From: Haliclona indistincta
Lineage: Eukaryota; Porifera; Demospongiae; Haplosclerida; Chalinidae
NCBI GenBank assembly: GCA_964017065.1
Contig: OZ024784.1
Span: forward strand, 109,501-173,500
Direction: 5' to 3'
DNA length: 64,000 bases
Shown here: positions 12,101-21,728 of the stretch, piece after piece
Layout of the letters: each line of letters starts with the position of its first letter
Position numbering within the stretch: position 1 is the first letter of the stretch
Program-made: the position numbers and the translations under genes
The notes under the pieces: generated by a model
Seen by the model: only the letters and a program-made list of their open reading frames with translations
Told to the model about the DNA's origin: nothing
Database searches by the model: none

Positions 12101-15100
12101 CTCACTCACTCACTAATTCACTCACTCATTCACTCACCCACTCATTCACCCACTCACTAATTCACTCACTCATTCACTCACTCTCTCGCTCACTCATTCA
12201 CTCACCCACTTGCCTATTCATTCACTCACTCACTCAATGCAGTATCTATCTCACTAAAATGGAGGAGGACTGTTTCCCTACTGAGTTCCAATATGCTGGA
12301 GTAAGTACATGCTAAATGGGTTATCTTGTAATACTATTATGCTGTGTTGTAGCACTGCAACTCTTCTAGAATATTGCATGATGCTGCATCATCACATTAT
12401 GTAACTCATTATTGCATAGTGTAGACGCATGTACTGGTCTAGTCTTCTGAGGTGTGAACTAGTCTACTGTGTAGTATACAGCGCTTTGAAGAGATCTTGC
12501 AAATCCACAGTCAAAGCGGAAGTAACACATATTCTTACATTGCTATGCGTTGACCAATCAAACACACGCTTCGATTCTCTGCTGCAAGTCCGCACGTGAC
12601 CAGCCATGTTTGATTGATCAACGTATTACTTCCGCTTTGACTGTGGCGTTGCAAGATCTCTTCAAAGTGCTGTAGTTGTATTCATTATTGTTTAATTTTA
12701 CTGCCCACTCATTTCCTGTAGTTACTAATGAGGATGGTTGATGACTACTTGTTTGTTAGTGACATGCCTGATGCTGCTAGAGACTTCCTAGAGATGATGA
12801 ATACTGGACTACCAGAATACAACTGCACTATAAACAAGGACAAGACTGTTACTAACTTCACTATAGACCAGCACGATGGTACTATAGTACCCTACAATGA
12901 TAGTGAGTTAGTAGCACGATGGTACTGTATTACCCAACAATGATAGTGAGTTAGTAGCACGATGGTACTGTGTTACCCAACAATGATAGTGAGTTAGTAG
13001 CACGATGGTACTGTATTACCCAACAATGATAGTGAGTTAGTAGCACGATGGTACTGTATTACCCAACAATGATAGTGAGTTAGTAGCACGATGGTACTGT
13101 ATTACCCAACAATGATAGTGAGTTAGTAGCACGATGGTACTGTATTACCCAACAATGATAGTGAGTTAGTGGCACGATGGTACTGTATTACCCAACAATG
13201 ATAGTGAGTTAGTAGCACGATGATATCATACTGTAGTGGACTGGTTCCCTCATGTCCATACCTCATACTGTAGTAGACTGGTTCCCATATGCCCATACCT
13301 CATACTGTAGTGGACTGGTTCCCATACCTCATACTGTAGTGGACTGGTTCCCATACCTCATACTGTAGTGGACTGGTTCCCATGGTGTGGTCTATTGTTC
13401 AATGTGAGGTCACTGGATGTTAGAGTGGACTACTCACGATACCTGACCTGCCGTAAGCTGCTCTGTCAGCCATTCAATGCACCTCTCTCTGATCTGTCAC
13501 AGCCATTAGAGACACTATGTCCATCGTGACTCACTCTGCTCCATTCTGTAAACTACTTGTTAAAACTATTCGGTGAGATTGCGTAATGTACTCAAGTATT
13601 GATCAATGTGTGTGATAATAGATCAGTCAAGATCAGGTGCTCTCCAATACTGCTGGACTCACAGGTACACTACAGCTATAGTAGCATGCATTGTAGATCT
13701 CTCATCAGTTACTATCAGTGAGCGAAGTGATGAGGAATGTATATGAGAACTTCATATTGACTGCAATGAAGTTCCATATCAATGTTGACAAGCTATGTAT
13801 TGGTCAGAGAGCTAACAGTTCTGCCAAATATTTCATGAGTGAGTAAACTCCTCCCTCTAGCGTCTCCCTCTAGCGTCTCCCTCTAGCTCATGTTCATTAA
13901 CAACACAACATAATGCAAGCAAATGCATTACATTGTATTTTTAAGCTTTATGTGTGTGTGTGCAGGAGTGATTATAAAGTGTGGAGCAAGTTTCTATCAT
14001 TCCGCCAAGACATGCTTCATGAAACTGGTAAACATGTACATGTGTCTCATATGTGTGTGTGTGCATGTGCGCGTGCGTGCATGCATTTGTGCGTGTGTGT
14101 GTCCGTGCATGTGTGTGTCCGTGCATGCGCGCGTGTGTGGGTGCATGAGCGCGTGTGTCCGTGCATGTGTGTGTATGTGTCCGTGCATGTGTGTGTATGT
14201 GTCCGTGCATGTGTGTGTGTGTCCGTGCATGTGTGTGTGTCCGTGCATGTGTGTGTGGGTGGGTGCATGAGTGTGTGTGTCCGTGCGGGTGTGCTTGTGT
14301 GTGATCCTCTCTCTCTCTATCTCTCTAGAAACCCTCTAGTGACAGCTCTTCTACTGGTAATGATTCTCAGTTCACTCTCTCGCATGACTTGTGCTCTTGG
14401 TAAGAGGATCTATCTACTAATGTAAACCCCTCTCTGCATGTGACACAATAATGTGTCTATGATAAAAGGCTACATGGAAATTGTTTCAAGCTAAACAGTA
14501 CAGTATTGTTATAAGCTATGAGTCTTGACTATGTGTGTCACTTGGTATCAGCTGTCATTGCCTCGTCATCTTGTATCAGTTGATTATAGATTTGACAGAA
14601 TTCTCTGACCCTGGGAATATTCTTATTGCACCATTGCTGGTCTTGCCTGATATGCTCTATGTTGAGTTTTCCAGGTAGGTCACAAAATCGCAGAATGTAA
14701 TCTTGTCGTCTTGTCCTGCATATATCTCAGCTTGTACTTGATGGTAGTAGTCGTGTTTTCGTTTCAATGTGTACTCAGTGGATCCTGGTTCGAGCTCAAG
14801 AAACTTTATCTCCCTCTCTGTAACAGCGTCTTCAAGAGTCAGACTTGTTCTTGAGGTCTTTATCTCAATAACTCCCTTATCATTATCCATCAGTATAACC
14901 TGACCATCCGGTCGTGCACTGATTATGTGTTCAGAATCATACATTGTGGCTATGAATTTTTTGTTGCCTTTACCAATAACCTCTTTCGTGTCTTTCTGCT
15001 CCTCCTCATAGCGCTCCAGGGCGGTCTTCTCTTGTCGTTTGACAGTTTGTTTTTTTTGTGATGAAGATGCTCAGGCTGCGTTTCAGGAACATAGATAGGT

Positions 15101-16224
15101 TTGGGAGTGATTTGAGAGAGATCCAGAGCACTAGGCATTGGAACATTGGTTGCTGCAGAAACCTCAGCTAGCATTTCAGTAGCTGTGGAACCATCGTCTT
15201 CTTCTGGGGAGCTAGATGATGGTATGACTGGTTTCCAGCTTCTGTTTGCTAACGATAATAGTTCATCTTCTTGCTTTACTCCACCAGCAGTAACAATACC
15301 ACCAGCAGTAGCAATACCAGTTGGTATTTCATTATCTACCAACCCAACGTCCTCCCATCCGAGTGCTTGTGCTAATGTTCTCCCTGCTCTAGGAGTGCCT
15401 GGTAGCTTTCTCTGGTTCTTCTGAACTTGAGTGGACTAGGTTGTAGGTCAGTATCACCATCACCATCTAGTGGAGCATTGTCAACCTGGTGAGATCTCTC
15501 TTCTAGTGGAGGAGGAGTATCTGGTGATAGAAGGTGGCTTGGGATACTCTCTCTTTAGTTTTGCTTTTCTCCATCTCTCAGTTCTTTCCTTGAGCATTTG
15601 TTTCGCTAGCTTGTTCAAATCCTTACTTTTGACTACTCTATGAATTTGGCTTGCTGATACTATCATTGGCTGGAGATTAGGGCCTCCTTCTAGCGAAACA
15701 GTTAGTGGAATGATATCCGCCATTTTTCTTGATTTTTCTTGGCTTCCTTATGCTGTGTTGTGGTTGGCACTTGATACCTGGTAGCCTGGTATACCATGTA
15801 ATTACTGTATTCATAATTATTCCCAATAGAGCTGTGAATTTACAACTAATATTCATAACCTAATAAAAAGAAATGCTTTGTCCAAGAATTTTGTGGTACA
15901 TACATGACATGTAGTCTGTATTGCAGTACATGTATTCACACTAACTGTTTCTCTCATTTGCACTAACTGAACTGTTTCTCTCATTATTATAGTTTATGTG
16001 TTCAAGGATTTGTGACCGTACTCCACAAGAAGCAGTCACGCTATACTCTACTGCTCAGATTATTGAGAGCAAGACTGAGAAACAAGATGAGAGATCTGGT
16101 GAGTACATGCATGTATTATGATGTTAGTGATATTGATCTCATGTAGGATGGTAGAGAGAAGCAACTCATGAACAGTATTGTGCAAGACACTGCTAAAGAT
16201 CATGTCATGAAAATCAAATATTAA
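116..16224 (+). CDS. TERT: Telomerase reverse transcriptase, 5' end beyond window
   Basis: Catalytic subunit of telomerase: it copies the telomerase RNA template to add telomeric repeats, in the nucleus. Twenty-eight visible exons (coordinates in the four domain entries) join with matching phase at every junction and give 812 residues plus stop; the N-terminal part of the TEN domain lies left of the window. Order: TEN end, RNA-binding domain (CP and T motifs, e.g. [20 protein letters not shown]), motifs 1/2 ([13 protein letters not shown]), A ([11 protein letters not shown]), B' ([13 protein letters not shown]), C (MRMVDDYLF), D ([18 protein letters not shown]), E ([10 protein letters not shown]), then the C-terminal extension. 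All three catalytic aspartates (one in motif A, two in motif C) are present. No break was found, so the gene looks functional. At least five introns hold minisatellites that start at or near splice sites, and one late intron holds an antisense mobile gene. The family call is very sure; single exon edges were inferred without RNA data. Confidence 0.95.
490..594. repeat. Small foldback (MITE-like)
   Basis: Imperfect inverted repeat: arms around 492-519 and 566-592 share the core GATTTATGGCAC / GTGCCATAAATC. It is intronic, has no coding content, and its family is unknown. Confidence 0.6.
1445..1735. repeat. Foldback element with about 125-bp arms
   Basis: The arms run from GGGTGTGACTAATC inward and from GATTAGTCACACCC at the right. 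Both include the block around AACTCTACACCCAAGACCC and its complement. Both ends are flanked by AATTATGG, which may be a target-site duplication. The centre repeats TACTGGGCAC. A non-autonomous DNA transposon is the likely origin. Confidence 0.7.
2537..3102. repeat. 31-bp minisatellite, about 18 units
   Basis: Unit close to AGGTTATGACCTAGTGTGCC followed by ATATTGATCAT. Some units carry a duplicated CCTAGTGTGCC. Every unit with CACAGGTTATG resembles a 3' splice site, but none borders an exon; the real acceptor is about 70 bp further on, at 3174. Confidence 0.95.
3274..5056 (+). other. TERT intron with TTAA foldback element
   Basis: Holds the 1,027-bp palindrome 3450-4476. The rest (4481-5056) shows no convincing exon; 4665-4745 resembles 59430-59520 and is probably a dispersed repeat. 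Confidence 0.65.
3450..4476. mobile_element. Nested foldback transposon, TTAA target site
   Basis: The outer ends GGTGGCGGGATACC and GGTATCCCGCCACC form inverted arms of roughly 230 bp or more, flanked by TTAA at 3446-3449 and 4477-4480. Inside sit two further hairpins (about 3657-3930 and 3990-4275) that are also related to each other, so most of the element is palindromic at two scales. It has no transposase. TTAA targets are used by piggyBac and Kolobok superfamilies; which one applies here cannot be told. A lone end of the same family (GGTGGCGGGTACCC after TTAA) starts at 11398. Confidence 0.85.
5128..5491 (+). other. TERT intron, 364 bp, nothing recognised
   Basis: AT-rich sequence without a repeat or ORF that I can support. 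Confidence 0.5.
5722..5838. repeat. Foldback (MITE-like) in TERT intron
   Basis: Inverted arms of about 50 bp: TATACCATGCCTACCCGTGG at the left and the complement of CCACAGGTTGGCATGGTATA at the right, meeting at ATTAATCCC/GGGATTAAT in the middle. Non-coding. Confidence 0.75.
5925..6125. repeat. Dispersed repeat, second copy at 18563-18790
   Basis: Shares GGTTGACTCACAACTCTCAC, CCCTTCCTATTTTTCTCTCT and AATCATGTGACTTTCC with the copy at 18563-18790, with internal indels. It could be a SINE or MITE; no tail or clear polymerase III box was established. Confidence 0.75.
6605..6711 (+). repeat. 25-bp array beginning at a TERT 5' splice site
   Basis: Exon v7 ends at 6608 in AAAAG followed by donor GTCAAA. 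The sequence AAGGTCAAACTCTTAGCATT plus GTTGT then repeats, giving four copies of exon-end AAG and donor GTCAAA. Confidence 0.85.
8709..9086 (+). repeat. 23-bp minisatellite, about 16 units, TERT intron
   Basis: Unit CAGCATGCTAGCCTCGTTCC plus CAC, with variants CCCCAT. It starts 32 bp after the donor at 8677. The remaining intron to 10550 holds a (GT)n run at 9162-9182, unclassified repeat-like sequence, and no exon that I recognise. Confidence 0.95.
10759..11986 (+). other. TERT intron with dispersed repeat, hairpin and TTAA end
   Basis: 10843-10985 is related to 18362-18520 (shared TTTCCTGTCG, GGAATTAGAC, GAAATATGCTCCCGAA). 11086-11138 is a perfect 20-bp-arm hairpin. At 11394 TTAA is followed by GGTGGCGGGTACCC, one end of the 3450-4476 family without a matching right end. 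No exon seen. Confidence 0.65.
12070..12240 (+). repeat. (CACT)n-like microsatellite in TERT intron
   Basis: Imperfect CACTCACTCA/CATTCACTCA tetramer run filling most of the intron 12058-12242. Confidence 0.9.
12479..12672. mobile_element. Foldback MITE with TA target site
   Basis: Ends CAGCGCTTTGAAGAGATCTT and complement AAGATCTCTTCAAAGTGCTG, with arms of about 50 bp, flanked by TA at 12477-12478 and 12673-12674. Inside are the mirror segments AAAGCGGAAGTAA and TTACTTCCGCTTT. Non-autonomous. Confidence 0.8.
12887..13224 (+). repeat. 43-bp array copied from TERT exon end plus 5' splice site
   Basis: Exon v20 ends ...ACGATGGTACTATAGTACCC TACAATGATA and the donor is GTGAGTTAGT. The following array repeats GTGAGTTAGTAGCACGATGG TACTGTATTACCCAACAATGATA about seven times, so each unit holds a near-copy of the last about 27 exon bases and an intact GTGAGT. 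Confidence 0.93.
13225..13386 (+). repeat. 29/37-bp array of TERT 3' splice sites
   Basis: Five copies of CATACTGTAGTGGACTGGTT CCC: the acceptor CTGTAG plus the exon v21 start TGGACTGGTTCCC. Only the last one continues into motif E (TGGTGTGGTCTATTG). The 29-bp spacing is not a multiple of three, so use of an upstream copy would shift the frame. Confidence 0.93.
14036..14300 (+). repeat. GT-rich array in TERT intron
   Basis: Degenerate GTGTGTGTCCGTGCAT units between donor 14028 and acceptor 14328. Long open frames on both strands here are by-products of the repeat. Confidence 0.9.
14515..15723 (-). pseudogene. Decayed YqaJ-type nuclease gene inside TERT intron
   Basis: Antisense to TERT. From ATG 15723: an N-terminal piece with [17 protein letters not shown], a low-complexity middle (14950-15342), then a YqaJ-like PD-(D/E)XK core at 14657-14944 with [13 protein letters not shown] (Asp and Glu-x-Lys positions) and [12 protein letters not shown], and a C-terminal tail [20 protein letters not shown] in another frame. 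At least three frame changes (near 14677, 14955 and 15345-15480) break it. YqaJ proteins are recombination exonucleases of phage origin that spread with mobile elements in animals. The N- and C-terminal parts match the copies at 16221 and 25648. Element ends were not resolved. Confidence 0.75.
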
Positions 16225-18360
16225 ACAATACTGTAATAATTAGTTTACAATCCAAGTGTTGTATATTGTTACTTTGAGCCATACTGCAACTGGACCTGTT
16301 TCCACTGTTGGTCAAAATATTCACAATACTTGTGCACTTTAGGAACAACTCTTTCCTGCCACTCTCTGTCTGGATAAAAAAAATATATTCGTTCAGTGAC
16401 GCTGCTTTGTTTTCTTTTTTTCTTGATATAGTCGCAAAACTTGATGCCTTTCTCTTCCCCAGCATACAGCAGAGCCTGGATCTGTTGTTCAGTGTTACAG
16501 GGACTTGATGATAATAATTATGCGCAATATTCCTAGTTCACCATCATCCGCACATACTTCATACTGTGGTTTGCCCGTGATTCTTTTCTTAGCATCCCAA
16601 AAGGATGTCTTCACTTGTGTTACATTAGAACTTCTTGTCTTGTAGACTTCTAAAACTTCTTCTTTCCATGACTTCTTTGGTATAGGGCTTAACCTCCTAT
16701 CTGATTGAGATAGTTTATTGCTTAGACCCTCTTGTTGATCATCAGGGCAGGCAGTTGATGGCTCTTGATCAGTAACAGACTGCTCTTTATCATCTGCAAA
16801 AGAATCTAATTGTTCTTCTACAACAAGTGATTGATCTGATGTTAGATCTGTTGAACTTCCTTGTAATGGAGTGTTTTCCAATTTTCTATCAACATCAATA
16901 TTAATTTTTCTCTTCCTTTTCTGCCGCTGTGTTTTCTCCCACTTGTGTATTTGGTCTGTCAAGTCTTTGCAGGCTAGTTTTTCCAGCTTTTCATCTGCAA
17001 TATCTTCAAACCTATGAATTGTTGAGGCTGAAACCTTGCACCTTTTCGGGATCTTGGGTCTACCAGGTAAGCTGGTATCAACTTGAGGCAGTTCAATACG
17101 AGCATGATCTGCAAGTACAAATTAATAAGTTTAGGCTTGCTATTAATTATACTATGTTGCATTGTGTTGAAAAATGCTGAACTAAAACTACAAATTTTAT
17201 TATTAGCCAGCTTAACTAGCATGTGGATAAATCACCTGGTTTATGATTATCCATAGTTTGCTGTATACCATCAGTGCTTTCTGTAGATGCTCCTTTGTAC
17301 AGTAAAATAAAATATGAAGCTATAAAACATAAAAGTACCAACGAGAATAACTTTAAGAACAATAGAAGAATAAAGATACTAAACAAGACCAGTAACAACA
17401 GAAATACTAAGACGGAAATACAACTGTAAATTGGAGGTCGAGGTAATAATTGATCACGATAAATTTAGGGGAGAGCATCATCGGTCCATGAGAGCTACTT
17501 ATTGACATCCATTTGTGCCACTTCCTTATTAACAAAAGATTGATGACGACACTATTTTCATTTTGTCAGTGATAACTACAAACTCTGGATGCAGGATGCA
17601 GCAAAATGTCCAAAATTATTTTTATTGCAATAAGCATGAATAAGAGTGAACAAATACACATACCTAATTTCAATCTTTTTCTTTCTGGGCCTGACAAATC
17701 TTCTTCAGTGCTATTTTCTGAAAGTAATAGTATTATGTTTCATAGATAATGGGTGGCTAGGGACCGGAGGGGCATTTATATAGCTGTGGTTGAGTCGCTG
17801 ATAATACCATGTACCAGATGTCATAAATTCACTAAACCTAGTTTTGGCATCAAATGAGATCCTGAATGAGTGTAACATCAAGTTTGGATTACACCATGCA
17901 CAAAGAAATGTCAAAAACATGGGAGTAGTTATATAGACCATGCCATGAGATCCTGAATGATGATGCCAGCTAGGTGGTAAGCCCAGACCACTCCCAAGTT
18001 TACATACTCTAGTTCTCTGAAATAGTTCAGCATTTCAGATTTCTAGACTGTAAAGTGTGAACTGAAGATCGCCAGCAATAAAAATGGCATCCATGCTGAA
18101 TCCCAGACTCCACTGTACGCGTCTTCATCGTATGCACTGTATTGGTGGGTTCAGCAGCAGTACTGCACATGAACATTTTATTATCAACGACTTAAATTTT
18201 GCAAGAAGCCAGAGAACTGCTGTACCTATAGTTTCACCATGAGCGTATCCTTACATGAGTTCCAATTATAGGAAAGTTTCGTGACAGCCATGCAGTTAAC
18301 ACAAACAGTGCACAACAACTGAGATACGCTATCTGCTCCTTGGAAAAATTGTGACAGCTA
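16221..18360 (-). mobile_element. YqaJ-related repeat block, copy A
   Basis: Near-identical over most of its length to 25648-28080. The shared block begins TTAAACAATACTGTAATAAT, so its first bases overlap the TERT stop codon TAA at 16222-16224. Minus-strand coding remnants: 16495-17108 (VSASTIHRFEDIADEKL, DLTDQIHKWEKTQ, ITGKPQYEVCAD) then, after an insertion of about 15 bp near 16515-16530 that shifts the frame, the C-terminal part at 16260-16500. Further upstream pieces (ENSTEEDLSGPERKRLK at about 17665-17720) may be exons. The gene is broken; the nuclease core is not visible. Confidence 0.75.
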
Positions 18361-18361
18361 G

Positions 18362-18790
18362 TATATATATTTTCCTGTCGGTTGACGTAGGAATTAGACG
18401 GGAAATATGCTCCCGAAATTTGTAAAATAAATTGCATGGTGTAGTAGGTGACACGTGTCTGTTGTAGTATTTAAACTAGACACGTGAAGTAGCTGAGCAT
18501 TCCTATAACATGTGTGTGCACGGACATGTAACAGATTTTTATTTTTAGTAGTGTAGTTTAATTACTGGTGAGGTTGACTCACAACTCTCACCCCTTCCTA
18601 TTTTTCTCTCTGGAAGGTAGACCATTTTTATGATCTTTTTTGCCCAGTGCCAGCCCAGTGCGAGTCATGTGATTTCCCGTGGAATATCCATGCAGTTATA
18701 CCACAGGAAATCATGTGACTTTCCATGGTATATCTGAAATACACCGCTGGCGGTGCCTTTGAAAATAAGGCTTTCTATGGTACAATGAGG
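18362..18790. repeat. Two dispersed repeats upstream of DGLUCY
   Basis: 18362-18520 is related to 10843-10985; 18563-18790 is related to 5925-6125. The DGLUCY promoter must lie within or just after these copies (about 150 bp remain before the ATG). Confidence 0.7.
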
Positions 18791-18943
18791 GTTATTACCA
18801 CAAACGATTGATTTTAGCACAACAGTCAGAGAGCTGGATCAGAGTGTGTTTTGACGTCTCACATGACCGATCATCGTTTGAATTGAGCACATGACTGTGA
18901 CGTCACGACTCGCAGTTGAGCCGCACCCACTCCACGTTTAGCA

Positions 18944-20742
18944 ATGTCTACCTCTCTTGTCAAGGATGTCTCGTATGATCTCTGTCCAGCTGAAGCGAGG
19001 GCTGTATTTCGTCGCAAGGAGCACACTGGATTAACATCAGCCTTCTGTCCTGGCTACGAGCAAGCTAATGTCGCTGTGATACCTCAACACATGGTCGCAG
19101 ACTTTGAGGAGTACTGTAGACGAAACGAAGCTCCACTACCCTTGCTGTTCCGTAGTCAACCAGGAGAACTTGGTGCACCGCCACTGGCTACAAATTCAGA
19201 TATTAGGTAAGTTACACTACTTAATGTATGTCAGCTGAGTATGCATATGACAATGTACGTAGGACTGATCTTCCGCTCTATGACGTGTTTAACAACGGCG
19301 GACTGGTTGAAACTGTACAAGATCTCTCTGATTTTGCTTGGGACAAATATTCAACGTTCTATTTTGGTTGCAGCTGGTCATTTGAGGTGGATCTAACTAG
19401 CATTGGTGTGCCTGGTTCTCAACTTGGTGATAACTATGCCATGTTTCACAGCAACATAATGTGTGCTGCTGTTAGGCAGTGGCCATCTTGTCCAATGATA
19501 GTGACCATGAAGTACATTCCTAGTCACTTGCTAGATGAGGTAGCTGCCGTCACTGCTAGCTATCCTCAGCTGCACGGTGCTCCAGTGCATATTGGAAACC
19601 CGGCACTCATTGGAGTTACTGATGTTAGTAAACCTGACTTTGGAAACGCCATGAAAGAAGAGATTGATTCTGTACCAGTGTTTTGGGGTTGTGGAGCAAC
19701 AGTACTGTCGGCTATTGAGGCTGCAAGTATGTATACTGTGTGTTATTAGTGTTTTATTCATAACTCCTATGCAGAGCCACCACTTGCCTTTACTCACCAT
19801 CCTGGTTGTATGTTCATCACTGATAATCTGAAGTCACCTCTTAAATTACAATCGCTGCAGATACCTGAAGTGATTATCATTAAACGAGCACCTATTTATG
19901 CCTCCATGCTGTCCAGTGCTATCCATCAATCGATTGTCAAAGCTGGTACCATCAGCATATCACAAGCTCCAGAGGACATCAGCAACATGCAGTTTGTAAC
20001 AGCAGTCTTAGCTTTGTCTCATGCTAATAGTGTAGCAGTCATGGCTAATGGTGATATGGCAAATAGCTTACCTGGTGTTTTAGCTATTGTTCAAGCACAT
20101 TGGACTCTAGGAAAGGAACTTGTATTGATATCCGATGCCTCGGGTAAGCAACTAGTCGAGGACTGTGTACTAAACACTATGCCATCTATACCAGTTAGTA
20201 TAATATTAGTCGATGCTATCGAGCAAGATATTGAAAAGAAATTTGACTGTTTTGTATTGATCGACAATAAATCATCTTTATATGTAAAGGAACCGTTCCC
20301 TTACAGTGACACAGCCATTCATATACAAGACTGTAGTAGCAAGCTTGATAACAATCATCCTAATACTAGCCAGCTCCTACTGCAGTCAGCAGCCGACTGC
20401 ACAATAACATCAGCAGCGCCTAATCTTGGTGTGTTTGGATTGATGGCAGGTCTGCAATTGGCTACTAGTTGCTCTGTGCATTGCAGATACAAGCAGCGAG
20501 GTATAGCCAATAAGCCAGCAGTGGTGATACCTGAGTTACTCCTAACTGCTGGACAGGTACAATGTACAGTCAATAATTACTATTGCTTAATCTGACATTA
20601 CTATGTGCTGCAGATAAAGTCACTATTTCAGTATTTAAGTGATAGCAACTTGGAAGCTGGCTGCTGTAGTCTGGACATGCTGTTAACATCTCTACAGCAG
20701 CCACTAGAGGAACTCAGGGCTCTTGTTTCTGAATTATTATGA
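18944..20742 (+). CDS. DGLUCY: D-glutamate cyclase-like protein
   Basis: Homologue of mitochondrial DGLUCY (C14orf159), which converts D-glutamate to 5-oxo-D-proline. Four exons: 18944-19206, 19263-19726, 19775-20556, 20614-20742; phases agree and give 545 residues (human 616, which has an N-terminal presequence). The N-terminal DUF1445 part has PAEARAVFRRKEHTGLTSAF, FGCSWSFE, GVTDVSKPDFG, PVFWGCGAT and FTHHPGCMFITD; the C-terminal DUF4392-like part has NSVAVMANGDMANSL and LGVFGLMAGLQLATSC. A clear mitochondrial presequence is not obvious; the first ATG in the exon was used. The next gene starts 68 bp after the stop. No break seen. Confidence 0.93.
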
Positions 20743-20810
20743 ACACGTTGTACTTTAATTGCCATGGGAGGGGCTATACAGTCATAAAAATAATTATTAA
20801 TACCGTCTAC

Positions 20811-21650
20811 ATGGCAGAGGGAGAGAAGAGATTGTCTTCGGAAGAGAACGAATGTAGCAACGACTACAGCAAGTTCAATGCTTCGACCTACCTTCTTACA
20901 CGTTATTCAAATCCAAACGAAGAAAGAAACGAGTTTTATCTCCGCAAGTTTCACGAGTTTTATCAGAATTACAACTCGCACTGGCATCCCAGGAATGCAC
21001 GACTGCTGGAGTATGGTGGAGGGCCTGTTATAATACCCTTGATCAGTGCGGCTCCGTTTGTATCTGACATAGTGTTCGCTGAATACGCAGAGAGCTGTAG
21101 AGAACAAGTTCAGCTGTGGAAGGACAACAGTCCAGATGCACACAACTGGACTCCATATTTTAATCACGTGGTCAACAAACTGGAAAATAATGCTGACTCT
21201 GATGCAGCATTAATTCGTGAGCATACCCTCCGCAGCCGCATTAGCTCTATCATTCCATGCAACATCACTGCTGATGTACAATTCATCTTAGGAACTAACA
21301 CTGATCCGCAGCATATCCAACCATTCAATATAATTAGTTTGAATGGATGCATAGAAGCTGCAGTCAAGTCTCGCAGTGAGTATCAGAATTGTTTGGCAAA
21401 ACTCAAAGGGTTGCTAAAATCTGGCGGACTGTTGATAGGTGTGGCCTTTCTTGGGAGCAGCTGGTATGAAGTGCATGGAGAGCAGTTTCAAGTGTTTCCG
21501 CTAACTGAAGAGATCATAGTTTCATCATTTGAGCATATTGGGTTTACTTTTCTTGAAAAGACGACTGAAACTATATCAACAAGAGATTTTATGGGCCGCA
21601 AACTAAGTGGTGCTGCTAGCTTGATGTTTATTGTTGCAAAACTTGTTTAA
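20811..21650 (+). CDS. NNMT/PNMT/TEMT-family methyltransferase
   Basis: Single exon, 279 residues. A SAM-dependent small-molecule N-methyltransferase of the family that contains nicotinamide, phenylethanolamine and thioether methyltransferases. Visible: FNASTYLLTRYSN and EFYLRKFHEFY at the N-terminus, the SAM motif LLEYGGGPVIIPLISAAPFV (family: LDIGSGP), DIVFAEYAESCREQVQLW, WTPYFNHVV, the motif around ISLNGCIEAA, and LLKSGGLLIGVAFLGSSWY. Start: ATG at 20811 (MAEGEKRLSS); an in-frame ATG at 20739 overlaps the DGLUCY stop and adds 24 atypical residues. The substrate cannot be told. It may be co-transcribed with DGLUCY or use a promoter inside its last exon. Confidence 0.88.
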   Translation: MAEGEKRLSSEENECSNDYSKFNASTYLLTRYSNPNEERNEFYLRKFHEFYQNYNSHWHPRNARLLEYGGGPVIIPLISAAPFVSDIVFAEYAESCREQVQLWKDNSPDAHNWTPYFNHVVNKLENNADSDAALIREHTLRSRISSIIPCNITADVQFILGTNTDPQHIQPFNIISLNGCIEAAVKSRSEYQNCLAKLKGLLKSGGLLIGVAFLGSSWYEVHGEQFQVFPLTEEIIVSSFEHIGFTFLEKTTETISTRDFMGRKLSGAASLMFIVAKLV

Positions 21651-21728
21651 CTAATTCAACAATAACAATACTATTCCTATCAGAAGTAATCGATATGCAT
21701 GCAGGCACTGTATCTGACTAACTGCACA

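Larger units (their letters stand above)
7772..13452 (+). other. TERT: TERT exons v12-v21: reverse transcriptase domain
   Basis: Exons 7772-7960 (motifs 1 and 2), 8224-8339, 8441-8537 (motif A, first catalytic Asp), 8595-8676, 10551-10630, 10684-10758, 11987-12057 (motif B'), 12243-12300, 12722-12902 (motifs C and D, VDD catalytic pair), 13369-13452 (motif E). All junction phases agree. The introns at 8677, 12903 and before 13369 contain tandem arrays that begin close to or exactly at the splice site. Confidence 0.93.
13503..16224 (+). other. TERT: TERT exons v22-v28: C-terminal extension
   Basis: Exons 13503-13572, 13622-13664, 13697-13838, 13966-14027, 14329-14399, 15993-16098, 16147-16224 (TAA at 16222-16224). 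Encoded segments such as [44 protein letters not shown] and [19 protein letters not shown] align with human LRLKCHSLFLDLQ, QTVCTNIYKILLLQAYRFH, LRVISDTASLCYSILKAK and AFLLKLTRHRVTYVPLL. The intron 13665-13696 would be only 32 bp. The intron 14400-15992 carries the antisense YqaJ pseudogene. Confidence 0.88.

Noticed and set aside
13503..13572. Alternative reading of TERT through 13453-13502 without an intron
   Set aside because: Gives an in-frame TGA (at about 13528); splicing 13453-13502 restores the family sequence and phase.
13913..14425. 170-residue Cys/Val-rich ORF and His/Thr-rich antisense ORFs
   Set aside because: GT-rich array in a TERT intron; the ORF only overlaps the real TERT exons at 13966 and 14329 in parts.
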